NCBI RefSeq assembly: GCF_032854445.1
Contig: NC_088300.1
Location: 82,377,084 to 82,441,083, forward strand
Length of the DNA: 64,000 bases
Direction: 5' to 3'
DNA from: Liolophura sinensis
Taxonomy: Eukaryota; Mollusca; Polyplacophora; Chitonida; Chitonidae
A model generated the notes under the pieces. That model worked only from the letters and a program-made list of their open reading frames with translations, was not told the origin of the DNA and searched no databases. Below, piece after piece: positions 23,510 to 37,200 of the stretch; within the stretch, counting starts at the first letter, position 1; every line of letters begins with the position of its first letter. Both the position numbers and the translations under genes were made by a program.

Positions 23510-23935
23510 AATTCAGATATGTAAGTTGAAAGCTTTCTTAATTTTACTGACATAGTTTGCTATTATAATGGTATAAATATTTTATTACTTTTTACATATT
23601 TTGTCATGTTTTTTGTCTACTGAAATCCCTTGCTTTTCGAAAGGTGAATGCTACTAATGTGCTAGTATTGGAAACAGGTTACAATGGCATTTGTTTTGAA
23701 AGATTTGCGAACAATATACACTTTATACACTTTTTATTCAAAGGATTTGGTATAAAAAACGCTTTTTGTTACAGTATTCTACTGGAAATTGAATGCTAAC
23801 CTCTTAGCTATGGCGCATTTGTTGTAGGCCCTATGAAACAAAATTAGAGCCTAACTTGCTTGAAATAGCCAAAAAGATAGTTAGGCGGTATTTCTATTAC
23901 CAGTGTTTAAAACCTCTTTTTGTTAGGGGACTTGA
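23510..23935 (+). repeat. Left arm of a long inverted repeat (R2)
   Basis: About 425 bp matched in reverse complement by 24485-24928. Shared blocks include GGTATTTCTA, TACAATGGCATTTGTTTT, GTTGTAGGCC and TGTCATGTTTTTTG. The arms are diverged (roughly 75-80 percent by eye), so the structure is old. Confidence 0.75.
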
Positions 23936-24484
23936 TTTATTTACAGTTTTAAATATTGAAAAGATTAACAAATACAAGACATTCGCTGGAGTATTCTCAA
24001 GCCTACACTCAATGTAGTCTTAGTCTGATGTACTGGTGTTCGCTAGTTTCATACTCTTCAGAATTCTCCAACCCAAAATAGCCTACATGTTAATGGCTAT
24101 CTTAACCCGTGAAACTATTTAAATCAAACAAGATTGTTCCTTACCCCCTGGTACCAGTACCCGGTTTAGTGAACAGCAGCTCTGTTATTAAAATAAAAAT
24201 GTTCAACTAGTCATATGATTTGAAGAGGGTTAATATGTTAGTAAACAGCCTTGATTTTATTTTGCGCCCAATATTTTCAGTCTACCGTATAAGTATCAGC
24301 GAGTATATGCTTAGAGGCTAACTAAACATATTGTTTTCACAATATTGATAGATATATGCCGCATCAACAGTGGGACAAAATGTAACACATACTTCTTCAG
24401 TGTCCACACCAAATCAATTTCTGAATTTTAACACCAAGATTGTGGCGAGCAACTGTTTTACACGGATGATATCCAGTCCGTCCA

Positions 24485-24928
24485 AACGGAAGTGAGTTTT
24501 TAAACAGTGATATTAGAAATACCGTCAAACCATGTTTTTAACTGTTTCAAGGCCTACAACAAATGTGCCATAGTTGATAGGTTGGCATCCAATTTCCAAC
24601 AAAGTGTTGCAACAAAAAGTTTTCGTTCAAACGAAACCTACCATTATAGACTGCAAATATTACTGTAGTAAATATATATACCAACTCCTTTGTTTAATAC
24701 GTGTATACTGTTTGCAAACCTTTTAAAACAAATGCCATTGTAGACCGTTCAGTTTCCAATACTTGCACATTAGTTAACATTCACTTTACAAATAAGGTAA
24801 GGAATTTCAGTAGACTCAAAAAACATGACAAAAGAAATAACAATTAATAAGACATTTATATCATCATAAATTTCAAAAAATGTCCGTAGAATTAAGACAG
24901 TTTCCAACTTACATGTCTGAAACTCTCC
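24485..24928 (-). repeat. Right arm of the long inverted repeat (R2)
   Basis: Reverse complement of 23510-23935. The spacer between the arms is about 550 bp with no recognised coding. The whole unit is about 1.4 kb and looks like a foldback or non-autonomous DNA element. Terminal target duplications were not identified. Confidence 0.75.
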
Positions 24929-25413
24929 CGAGCGGCGGGTGGTCACTGGCATAAGCTTTTTATCAAATTAAACAGTTCAAAGCTTTAAGGACGATGCCAT
25001 ATGCGAATGGAATATATCAAGAGAGCAAACGTTATTAAGAATCAATCATAATAGAGGCTAGTTTGCATTGTGTGATGGGTGCTACAGACAAAAATCACTT
25101 TGACGTTTCAATGATCTCTGTGAGTTGTGGTAAGATTGACCCTTAATTTTAGGTTTGAAGATTAGTTGAGTGAATGCTGTTCATGCATCATGACAGGCTT
25201 AGAGACATAGATATAGTATTAGCCTTGTCTCCAGCAGTGTGACTGGTGCTACATATTTGACACTATGCCATCTAAATTTATTTTAATCAAAAAAGAAGAC
25301 AAGACAGGACATTTACAGATGAAATTAATTTTTTAATGAATCTAACTCTTTTTCAAATAACAACTCGTCTAATCATTTTCAGTTTGAGTGATCGTGTTGG
25401 TTGCCCAACCTCT

Positions 25414-25632
25414 TGTAACATTACACTCTGCCACTGTGTCTTGCCCACACTGTGTGTGAGTGTTTGTTGTACCATATTATATGCACCTGAGTGTCGTCTC
25501 ACAATCACAGTGTACCCATACAGTCATCCGTGTATCATTACACTCTGCCAGTGTGTCTTGCCCACCCTGTGTATGAACGTTGGTTGTGTCATACCATATG
25601 CACTTGAGTGTCGTCTCAGAATTACAGCGTAT
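25414..25632. repeat. Tandem duplication, 117-bp unit, two copies
   Basis: TTACACTCTGCCACTGTGTC at 25421 recurs with one change at 25538, followed by matching CTTGCCCAC, ATGCACNTGAGTGTCGTCTC blocks. 117 is divisible by three, so the cysteine-rich frame across it is doubled. It shows no family features. Confidence 0.8.
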
Positions 25633-25639
25633 CTATCCT

Positions 25640-26699
25640 TGAAAATTCCTTTGTTTTGATTAACACAACCCGGTCCCCAAAAATAGGGCCAGCATGTATG
25701 CAGGTTTTAAAGCTGACTAATGAAAGATATAGAGATTTTAAAGAAATTACATTTAAAGAAAATCCATCCGACGGGGAATAAAAGAGTATGGCCCATTTTG
25801 GAGGATCTGTTACCCCAAACAAACATATTTTTTTATAATGATCTAATGACCCCCATATCTAATGAATTGCTACGGTGTTAATATCTAAGTTGGTGTGAAG
25901 TTTTCAGTCACTCTCTCTAAATAAACGGAGTTCGACTTGCTGAAATCTCGCGAAATCCAAGGATTTAGCGTTTAGGGGTTACGCATTAGGAATGACAACC
26001 ACTTTAATAACACTATATTAGCACGGATATCTTGACTCTTATTAATATTAATGATTAACCAGGCATTTCTGCTTTAAAATTCATAGAGTACTGAAATAAA
26101 GACGGCGTGTGGTTGATATTAAAATATCAGTTCATAACTAATGGGTACACTCGTGTCAAACCGACAAATTCAGTGTGCATGTAAAGCAACATGTTTTTTC
26201 CACAGTCTGTTACCCGCGCTTACAAAACCGTGTGGCTATCGCAGGTTTTCCAAGAAAGTTGAATAAAGGTTATTGCATTCGTCTATGTATTTGTCCCTGT
26301 CAGATTTGCTTACATGGAGTACTCTGTTCTTTTCATATACCGCTATCTTTAAACCTGATCGAATACATTACTATATCTTATCTTTTGTTTTAAAAAATTT
26401 TCTTGAAAGTTTTGTTTGCATTTCAATTTCCAACTAATGAATGGTAGTTTCCTTTGATGACACCACCAAGCCAAAGTCAGTTAATACCGTGTACATGAAG
26501 AAAGCAAACCATCAATTTCTTTTAAAATTGAGAACTGAGACCAACACTAAGGTATGCGGTACAGATTAACTATAAAAAACACTGCTCTGAAGATCTTGTC
26601 ATAAAATATTCAGATTCCATACTTCATATGTTCTAATGGTCAACAACAACAAATACTTTTGAGGTCCTCTAAATATTTACAGTGAATTCTAATTTGCTT
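25640..26699. other. AT-rich spacer, nothing recognised
   Basis: No coding frame, RNA or repeat could be supported before the 55-bp array begins. Confidence 0.4.
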
Positions 26700-29600
26700 C
26701 TTATGCCATGGGCAAACAGAACAGGACAGACCATGTGATCTGTGACAGATTATTTTTATGCCATGGGTAGACAGAACAGAACAGACCAAGTGATCTGAGA
26801 CATTATTCTTATACCATGGGCAGAGAGAACAGGACAGACCATGTGATCTGTGACAGATTATTCTTATACCATGGGCAGACAGAACAGGACACCATGTAAT
26901 CAGGGACAGATAATTCTTATGTCATGGGCAGACAGAACAGGACAGACCATGTGATCTGTGACAGATTATTCTTATGCCATGGGCAGACAGACCGGGACGA
27001 CCATGTGATCTGGGACAGATTATTCTTATGCCATGGGCAGACAGAACGGGACAGACCATGTGATCTGTAACAGATTATTCTTATGCCATGGGCAGACAGA
27101 CCGGGACGACCATGTGATCTGGGACAGATTATTCTTATGCCATGGGCAGACAGACCGGGACAGACCATGTGATCTGTAACAGATTATTCTGATGCACTGG
27201 GCAGACAGAACAGGGCAGACCATGTGATCTGAGACAGATTATTCTTATGTCATGGGCAGATAGAACAGGTCAGAACATGGGATCTGTGAAAGATTATTCT
27301 TATGTCATGGGCAGACAGAACAGGTCAGAACATGGGATCTGTGACAGATTATTCTCATGTCATGGGCAGACAAGACAGGTTAGAACATGAGATCTGTGAC
27401 AGATTATTCTCATGTCATGGGCAGACAAGACAGGTCAGAATATGGGATCTGGGACAGATTATTACACTGTCACTGGCAGACAGAACAGGTCAGGCCATGT
27501 TATCTGGGACAGTTTACTCTTATGCCATGAGCAGACAGAACACGACAGACCATGTGATCTGGGACAGATCATTCTTATGCCATGGGCAGACAGAACAGGG
27601 CAGACCATGTGATCTGGGAAACATTATTCTCATCCCATGGGAAGACAGAACAGGCCAGGCAATGTGACAAGGGACAGATTATTCTTATCTCATGGGCAGA
27701 CAGAACAGGTCAGACCATGGGATCTATGACAGATTATTGTTAAGCCATGCGTAGACAGAACAGGTCAGACCATGGGATCTATGACAGATTATTCCCATGT
27801 CATGGGCAGATACAACAGGACAGATCATGGGATCTGTGAGAGATTATTCTTATACCATGGACAGACAAAACAGCTCAGACCATGGGACCATGACAGATTA
27901 TTTTTATGCCAGAGGGAGACACAACAGGACAAGCAATGTGATAAGAGACAGATTGTTCTTATGTCATGGGCAGACAGAACAGGTAAGACCATGGGATGTG
28001 TGACAGGTTATTGTTAAGCCATGGGCAGACAGAACAGGTCAGACCATGGGATCTAGGAAAGAATTTTTTTATTCCAAGGGCAAACAGAACAGAATAGACC
28101 ATCTGATTTGGACAGATTATTTTTATGTCATGAGCAGACAGAACAGGTCAGACCATGGGAACTGTGACAGATTATTCATATGCCATGGGCAGACAGAAGA
28201 GATCAGACCATGGGATCTTTGACAGATTATTTTTATGTCATTGGCAAACAGAACTAGACAGACAATGGGATCTGTGACAGATTATTTTTACCCCATGGGC
28301 AAACAGAATAGGTCAGACCATTTGATCTGTGACAGATTATTCTTATGCGATGTTCAGACAGAACGGAACAGGCCATGTAATCTGGGACTGATTATTCTTA
28401 TGCCATGAGCAGAAAAGACAGGTCAGTCAATGAAATTTGTGACAGATTATTCCTATTTCATGGGCAAACAGAACAGGTCAGACCATGGGAACTGTGACAG
28501 TTTATTCTTATGACATGGGCAGACTAAACAGGTCAGACAATGCGATCTGGGACAGATTATTCTCATGTCATGAGCTTACAAAACAGCACAGACCACGGGA
28601 TATGTGACAGATTATTCTTATCCCATGGGCAGAAAGAACAGGACAGGCAACGTGATAAGGGACAGATTATTCTTATCCCATGGGCAGAAAGAACAGGACA
28701 GACCATGTGATCTGGGACAGATTATTCTCTTGCCATGGGTATGCAGAACAGGACAGACCATGTGACCTGGGACTGATTATTCTTATGGGATGGGCAGACA
28801 GAACCGGTTAGACCATGTGATCTGGGACAGATTTTTCTTATCTTATGGGCAAACAGAACAGAATAGACCATGGGATCTGTGACAGATTATTTTTATGCCA
28901 GGAGCAGACAGAACAAGACAGACCATTTGATCTGAGACAGATTATTCTTTTGCCATGGGCAGACAGAACAGGTCAGACCATGGGATCCATGACAGATTTT
29001 TTTTTGCCATGGGCAGACAGAACAGGACAGACCATGTGATGTGTGACAGATCATTCTTATGCCATGGACATACATATTAAGACGGACCATGTAATTTAAG
29101 TCAGATTATTCTTATGCCATGGGTAGACAGAATAGGTTAAACCATAGGATCTGTGACAGATTATTCTTATGTCATGGGAAGACAGAATATGTCAGACTAT
29201 GTGCTCTGGGATAGTGTATTCCTAGGTCATGGACAAAAAGAACAGGACAGACCAGGGGATCTGTGACAGATTATTTTTATGACATGGGCAGACAGAACAG
29301 GTCAGATCATGGGATCTGTGACATATAATTTTGTGTCATGGGCAGACAGAACAGGTTAGGTGATTTGATCTGGGATTAAATATTATTATGCCATGGAAAG
29401 TCAGAACAGGACAGACCATGTGATCTGGGACAGATTATTCTTATGCTTTTGATGACAGGACAGGCCAGACCATGGGATCTGCTTCAAATTATTCTTATGC
29501 CATAGGCAGACAGAACAGGACAAACTGTGTGACCTGTGACGTATTATTCTATTCTAGTATTCCTATGTCATGGGCAGAAAGAACAAGACAGACCAGGAGT

Positions 29601-32450
29601 TCTGTGACGATTATTTTTATGTCATGGGCAGACAGAGCAGGTTAGACCATGGGATGTCAGACATATTATTCTTATGCCATGGGCAGACAGAGCAGGACAG
29701 ACCATGTGATCTGTGACAGGTTATTCTTATGCCATGAGCAGACAGAATAGGCCAGACCATGTGATCTGTGACAGGTTATTCTTATGTCATCTGCAGACAG
29801 AACAGGGCAGACCATGGGATCTGAGACAGGTTATTCTTATGCCATGGGCAGACAGAACAGGCCAGACCATGTGATCTGTGACAGGTTATTCTTATGCCAT
29901 GGGCAGACAAAACGGGACAGACCATGTGATATGTGACAGATTATTCTTTTGCAATGGGCAGACAGAGTAGGTCAGACCATGGGATCTATGATAGACGAAC
30001 AGGACAAACCATGGGATCTTTAAGAAATTATTTTCTTTTCATGGGCATTCAAAACAGGTCAGACCATGGGATCTGTGACAGATTATTTTTATGCCATGAA
30101 CATACATATCAGGACGGACCATGTAATTTGAGACAGATTATTTTTATGCCATGGACAGGCAGAACAGGACAGACCATGTGTTCTGGGACAGAGTATTCCT
30201 ATATCATGGGCAGAAAGAACAGGACAGACCATGGGATCTGTGAAAAATTATTTTTATGCCATGGGCAGACAGAACCGGACAAACTATGTGACCTGGGACG
30301 TATTATTCTTGTGTCACGGGCAGACAGAAATGGTCAGACCATGGCATCTGTGCCAGATTATGTTTATGCCATGAGAAGATAGAACAGGAGACACCATGTG
30401 ATCTGGGAGAGACTATTTTTATGCTATCGGAGCACAGGACACGCCAGACAATGGGATTTGTGACAAATTATTCTGATGCATAGACAGACAGAACAGGACA
30501 AAAAATGTGACCTGGGACGTATTATTCTGATGTCATGTGCAGACAGAACAGTATAGGCCATGGGATCTGTGACAGATTATTCTTATGCCACGAGCAGACA
30601 AATCAGGACTCACCATGTGATCTGGGAGAGATTATTTTTATGTCATGGGGAGACAGAACAGGTCAGACCATGGGATCTTTGACAGATTATTCTTTTGTCA
30701 TGGGAAGACAGAACAGGTCAGACCATGTAATCTGGTAGATATTATTCTTCTGCCATGGGCAGACAGAACAGGTCAGACCATGTGATCTGAGACAGATTAT
30801 TCCCATGCCATGGGCAGAGAGAACAGGTCAGACCATTGGATCTGTGACAGATTATTTTTACGCCATGGACAGAGAAAACAGGTCAGACCATGTGATCTGT
30901 GACAGATTATTCTTATGTCATGGGCAGATAGAAATGGACAGACCATGGGATCTGGGACTGATTATTCTTATGCCATGGGCAGACAAATAAGGACGGACCA
31001 TCTGTTCTGGGAGAGATTATTATTATGTCATGGGGAGACAGAACAGGTCAGACCATGTAATGTGGTAGATATTATTCTTCTGCCATGGGCAGACAGAACA
31101 GGTCAGACCATGTGATCTGAGACAGATTATTCCCATGCCATGGGCAGAGAGAACAGGTCAGACCATTGGATCTGTGACAGATTATTTTTACGCCATGGAC
31201 AGAGAGAACAGGTCAGACCATGTGATCTGTGACAGATTATTCTTATGTCATGGGCAGATAGAAATGGACAGACCATGGGATCTGGGACTGATTATTCTTA
31301 TGCCATGGGCAGACAAATAAGGACGGACCATCTGTTCTGGGAGAGATTATTATTATGTCATGGGGAGACAGAACAGGTCAGATCATATCGTCTGGGAGAG
31401 ATTCTTCTTATGCCATGGGCAGACACAACAGGACAGACCATGTCATCTGTGACAGATTATTCTTATGCCATGAGCAGACAGAACAGGGCAGACCATGTGA
31501 TCTGTGACAGGTTATTCTTATGCCATGGACAGACAGAACAGGGCAGACCATGTCATCTGTGACAGGTTATTTTTTTGTCATGGGCAGGCAGAACAGGTCA
31601 GACCATGGGATCTGTCACAGATTATTCTTATGCCATGGGTAGACAGAACAGGTCAGACCATGGGATCTGTCACAGATTCTTCTTATGCCATGGGCAGACA
31701 GAACAGGTCAGACTATGGGATCTGTGACAGATTATTCTTTTGTCATGGGCAGACAGAAATGGTCAGACCATGAGATCTGTGACAGATTATTCTTATGCCA
31801 TGGGCAGACAGAACTTACCAGACCAAGGGATCTCTGACAGATTATTCTTATGCCATGGGCAGACTAAACAGGACAGACCATGGGATTTGTGACAGATTAT
31901 TCTTATGCTTTGGGATGACAGAACAGGAGAGACTAAGGGATCTGTGACAGATTATTTTTATGCCATTAGCAGACAGAACAGAACAGACCAAGGGATCTGT
32001 GACAGGTTCTTCTTATGCCATAAGCAGACAGAACAGGTCAGACCATGGGGTCTATGACAAACTATTCTTGTTTCCTTGACAGACAGAACAGGACAAACCA
32101 TGGGATCTGTAAGACATGATTTTTATGTTATGGGCAGACAAAAGAGGTCAGACCATGGGATCTGTGGCAGATTATTTTTATGCCATGGACAGACAGAACA
32201 GGACAGACCATGGGATCTGTGACAGATTATTCTCATGTCATGGGCAGACAGAACAGGTCAGATCATGTAATCTGGTAGATATTATTCTTCTGCCATGGGC
32301 AGAAAGAACAGGACAGACCATGTGATCTGCGACGGATTATTCTTATGCCATGGGCAGACAGAACGGGACAGACCATGTGATCTGGGACAGATTTTTTTTT
32401 TGCCATGGGCAGACAGGACAGGCCAGGGCATGTGATCTGGGACAGATTAG
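26700..32450. repeat. Long minisatellite, 55-bp unit, about 104 copies
   Basis: A unit containing TTATGCCATGGGCAGACAGA, ACAGGACAGACCATGTGATC and TGTGACAGATTATTC is repeated for about 5.75 kb. 55 is not a multiple of three, so the many frames here cycle through three phases and are artefacts. Variants alternate in runs (CATGTGATC against CATGGGATC, GGAC against GGTC), showing local homogenisation. It probably lies in or beyond the last intron of the minus-strand gene. Confidence 0.96.
30721..31380. repeat. Higher-order duplication, two 330-bp blocks
   Basis: 30721-31050 and 31051-31380 are almost identical; by eye only two differences were noted (TCTGG/TGTGG near the start, AGAGAAAACA/AGAGAGAACA). 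330 equals exactly six 55-bp units. This is the youngest duplication visible in the window. Confidence 0.9.
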
Positions 32451-32848
32451 ATGATGATTAGAGATGTTAAAGCAGAAATTGATTACATTTAGATTTTCCA
32501 ATGTCTATATTTTCTTGGCACATATATTTTTAAAATAAGCAACAGTTTTGTTTAGTGACACCACGGAGGCCTAGATCAGCTTATACAATGTGTGCACTTA
32601 ATAGTACTGATTTTGACGGGTGATATGTTTGGTGATCTGGCAACTGTCACATGAAATTTGTAGCACTCGTCACTCGAATTAGCCACTTTTATTAGCAAGC
32701 ATTAGACAAATAACTCCACAATGTAAATGTAAAAGAAAACAAAGAGAGACATTTTTGTATATATATAGGAAATAAAAAAAATCCAAATTCTGACGGGCAA
32801 TATGTAACAGTTTTAAATTATTTCAGTTATAAAAATCAAAAACTAAAT
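32451..32848. other. AT-rich spacer
   Basis: Nothing recognised between the 55-bp array and the SINE. It was checked on the minus strand for a final exon of the cytokine-like gene and none was seen. Confidence 0.4.
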
Positions 32849-33092
32849 GGTGGCCTCCGTTTCCGAGTGAATTCGCACGTCAGCGGGGTGCAATGACCCA
32901 GGAGCCCCTCATCAATGAGGTCGCTGAGAGTTCATACTGGCTTCTTCTCCGGCCGGACGTGGGAAAGTCACCAGCAACCTGCGCATGGCCGTGTTTTTCC
33001 CACGGGCTCTTCTGAGTTTGCTCCCACCATAATGCTGGCCGCTGTCGTATAAGTGAAAAGTGTAAAACACCGATCAAATAAAGAAATAAATC
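32849..33092 (+). repeat. SINE family 1, near full-length
   Basis: Begins with a degenerate tRNA head (GGTGGCCTCCGTTTCCGAGT) and continues through GTCGCTGAGAGTTC, CATAATGCTGGCCG and the AAACACCGATCAAATAAAG tail. Plus orientation. Confidence 0.88.
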
Positions 33093-33349
33093 AGTCAAAA
33101 ACTAAAATTCATATAAAGTTTCTGCATTTTCCAAACACTTCACCAATGAGACTACAAACAAATAGACAAATGTTTGAAAATATACGTACCAGTGTCAAAT
33201 ATCTGGTGTTTGAATCTTAGTGAATTCCTTGAAATCAGCACTCCTAATACTAATTTACACTGATGGCTCCACTGTGTCTTTCTTGGATAAGTTAAGTGAA
33301 CTTCAAACACTTATTTTTCATATAGTATGCAATTTATATGGCAGGAAAC

Positions 33350-33985
33350 AAGTTTAAAAATTAGATTACATGTATCTCCTGGCTTTTTCTTGCTGATGTA
33401 CATTTCCTTACACGATGTAGTCAAGATAGATCACTTTTTAAATGCGGTGTTAGGGGGCGTCCGAATCTTACAGCCCATCACTGAAAATGCTGAAAGTGGC
33501 TGTTCATAACACATGGGGTATACAGAACATTTTCCATTCAGTTTTATACGGTTAACTGACCAGCTGGTCTAGCTTAGCTTTTTGGGTGGGATATTAGACT
33601 GGCACTGCCCACTACTGAAAACGTCTGACAGTGCTCATTCATGACACCGGTGGCTAAGTCAAACATTTTTGGTTTAGTTTCGCCTTGTTAACTGACGACC
33701 TGATCTAGCTGAATTATTTGATATCGCTTTCCTTTAACGTGTGTTAAAGCCCACCACAAAAAATGCCTGGCGGGGATCATAACACCTGGGATCATGCCAG
33801 ACATTTTGTTTCACTGGGTTAACATGCGAGCTGATGTAGCTTAATTTTGGACCCCTTTCTCTGGGCCCTACTGACCACACCCACCAGAATATACATGGTA
33901 GATGTATGCAGGATTACTGGCATATACTTAGAAAGTGTTAAGCTTTCCACCTAGGTTCAGCCCTTCTGGCTCCCGGTCTAATAAC
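33350..33985 (-). repeat. Dispersed repeat R1, right copy
   Basis: Reverse complement of the copy at 21180-21950, with the same internal units (AGCTGAATTATTTGATATCG, TGTCATGAATGAGCAC on the opposite strand). Its outer end lies about 15 bp from the donor of exon 4 of the minus-strand cytokine-like gene, so it was inserted in that intron very close to the exon. Confidence 0.75.
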
Positions 33986-34000
33986 ACACTACCCACCTAC

Positions 34001-34244
34001 ACCATTGATGGTTAAGCAGCCTCGGTCCTGGTTAGAACAAACCACCTCGTTAATGACTCGTGGGAAATGATCGGTAGGCAGCGTAGTTGTAGCTGAACAA
34101 GTGCTGCACATGCGTAGGTAGGAGCCGTCAGGGGTAAGCGTTCCCCTTTCCTTACAATACTGTGTCTCTGTGACCGAGCCGTCAGCATCTACAAGTACAG
34201 AAGAGTATTCATCAGTCATATTGAATCTCCTTTCCCCATTTTTA
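34001..34244 (-). CDS. Exon 4: first cysteines of the knot domain
   Basis: Encodes FNMTDEYSSVLVDADGSVTE and then cysteines in TQYCKE, LRMCSTCSA, EVVCSN and RGCL, ending at a GTAGGT donor at 34000 (or GTGTAG two bases earlier). The chosen acceptor CTGAAG at 34245 has a weak pyrimidine tract. All nearby AGs give the same phase, so the frame is firm even if the edge moves by a few bases. Confidence 0.7.
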
Positions 34245-37200
34245 CTTCAGCTCGCACGTGTGATGTAAGGTAAAACTCTATGTACACTTCCGTATTTTCT
34301 GTTGAACAGGCAAAGTACTAGTATTAATTTTAGTACGTTCATTTGGTGACACTTATGGTTATAAAACTTGACTTTTGCAGCAAAAATGAAAGCGACTCAG
34401 ACTATATCAACATGCCTCTCACAGAATGAGTATAGACTCTGTATGCTAGTGCTACATAACAAAAATGGTCCCGCATTCATTTAATGAAAGCATTAAAGAA
34501 AAGATAACACTAGATGTGTATGTGAGTCGATAAAATATCCCATCCAGTATTTAAAAAAAACGTACCATATAAAGTAAGCAAAAATAAAAAATAAAACCTA
34601 ACCCTAACCACATAGAGACAATTGAAGGAACATTGTCTTTTCCGTGTCTCCAACAAGCAACATCCCAGGGCCCTACGAATCCCATGATTTACCAATAATA
34701 ACTAATAATTTATTTATTTATTTATTTGATTGGTGTTTTACGCCGTACTCAATAATATTTCACTTACACGACGGCGGTCAGCATTATGGTGGATGGAAAC
34801 CGGGCAGCCCGGAGGAAACTCACGACCTTCCGCAGGTTGCTGGCAGACATTCCCACTTACGGGCGGAGAGGAAGCCAGCATGAGCTGGACTTGAACTCAC
34901 AGCGACCGCATTGGTGAGAGACTCTTGTGTCATTACGCTGCGCTAGCGCTCTAATCAACTGAGCCACGGAGGCCCCATAATTAATAATACATAATATACA
35001 GCCTAATACTGTAGACAGAAAATGTCGCAATATACAGATTAATACTGTATATGGAATGGTGCCTAATATACTGCCTAATATTATGTATAGAATACATCTT
35101 AATATGCAGCCTAGTATTGTGTATAGAATAGTCTTAATATACAGCCTAGTATTGTGTACAGAATACGTCTTAATAAGCAAACCTAGTATTGTGTACAGAA
35201 TACGTCTTAATAAGCAAACCTAGTATTGTGTACAGAATACGTCTTAATAAGCAAACCTAGTATTGTGTACAGAATACGTCTTAATAAGCAAACCTAGTAT
35301 TGTGTACAGAATACGTCTTAATATGCAGCCTAGTGTTGTGTATAGAATACGTTTTATTATACACCCCGTCGAATAAGTGAAATATTCTTGAGTACGGAGT
35401 AAAACACCAATAAAATAAGATCAATCTTGTTATACAGTTTAGTACTGTGTACAGAATACCTCTTAATATGCAGCCTAGCATTGTGTATCAAATACTTCTT
35501 AATATGCACGTCTTAATATACAGCCTATTATTGTGTTTAGAATACATCTTAATATACAGCCTATTATTGTGTATAGAATACGTCTTAATATACAGCCTAT
35601 TATTGTGTATAGAATACGTCTTAATATACAGCCTATTATTGTGTATAGAATACGTCTTAATATACAACCTATTATTATATTACTACTCCTTGATATGCAA
35701 ACTATTATTGTGTGTAGAATACAACCCGGTTTCCTTTAACCATAACGCTGACCGCCCCAGTGAGTTCGGCGTAAAACACTAAATCAAATAAACAAATGAA
35801 AATATAGAATACGTCTTAATATAAAGTATAATATTCTTCATCCCATAAATGTGATCCATAACATGGCATGAAGGAGGTGGGATAAATATCTACGAATAAG
35901 TATTGTATCCCATCTTTCATCAACAATTGTTGAGAGCTACTTAACTGACTCACGACAGTTCATTGATAAAAATGAATCAAAAACTACACACGCGTCCAAC
36001 TACATTGTTTTACTACGAGATTTTGTCGTCTGCGTGGAGGGCAGACGCCCAAGATATGTTAACTGTATAGCCATAGATAGCTTGGAAATTCCTTTTTATC
36101 TCTAATTTTTACTTAAAAATGATGTTGCCATCAAGTTTTTGAATGTTCTTGTCTAGGATGCTTAGGTGAATTTCAGTCGTAATTTTCACACACGACATAC
36201 ACGCTATGCACTCGAGAGTCGTGCCTTCGTCACAGATTTCCCAATGACTACTCGAGGTCTGTCCTCGACAATCATGTTCGTAAACTGAAAACTATCTGCT
36301 GCTCACCTTAATTGTGTGGATGAAATGTAAAAAAAAAAAACAAAAAAAAACATTGGTCACGATAACTTTTTGTGAGTCAGAAATTGAGCCCTTTTCTGTA
36401 GCGAATATATTTCATGTTTCATACTGCGCAGAAATGCTGCTCTTTGGTCTGAGAACACACTTCTGCACCCGTTTCTGTACACAGACACACAAGACAAAAA
36501 TGTCTCGATGATTCGAGGAATAGTTTTCTTTCGATGTTCCATTTATGGGATGAACAGATTCTACAAATGATGGTCCTCTAGTATCAAACTGATTGAAATC
36601 GAGTCCAACATTTCGTTTGTCTCTCGCCACAGACTCGAAACAAAAGAAATGTTTAACTTTCGTCTCGTTGATACTATAGTGTCACTCATTGGAGAGCCTA
36701 TCTATATATGCACAATAATAGGCCATATGCTTTTAACCATAATACAAGAAAATATACCCGCCTATGTCCAGCTGTTGTGACTTACTAGTCTGTCGCTTTC
36801 TCCGCCCCAGCAGCAGCTGGGCCGAGTCTCCGGGCAGTAGTTTAGTGAGAAGTTTGGAGGATATAGTAAAGTTAAGCCGGAGTAAGGCGGACGTTAGGTT
36901 GTCGAGCTTCTGTACGAGGAGAGAGTCGGTGTTAGTACGAGGGTGGAGGTGTTGTAACTTCTGATTATGAAGATGTTCTAGGTCGTGTAGTAAACGCTTC
37001 ATCGTTAACTCATTATCTTTGTCTGGCACGAAATGATGATAATCCAAGTGGACTTCCTGGAGGAGAAACAAATAGGCGCACTGCTGTTAATGTCTTGTCT
37101 TAAGTAGGACTGGAATATTGTTCTACTTGTGACACTTTTATTGTGCCAATAAGAATATGTATAGGAACATTTTAAACATTGTGCTATTTAAACATTTTCA

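Noticed and set aside
23293-23553. Minus-strand frame ending ...FTCTKN as a candidate final exon of the cytokine-like gene
   Set aside because: No convincing acceptor, cysteine spacing or conserved tryptophan pattern. It also overlaps the edge of the R2 inverted repeat arm.
26917-32325. Many open frames on both strands with MSWADRTGQ- or CHGQTEQ-type repeats
   Set aside because: They are translations of the 55-bp minisatellite. The period is not a multiple of three, so frames rotate, and no start, splice or family signal supports them.
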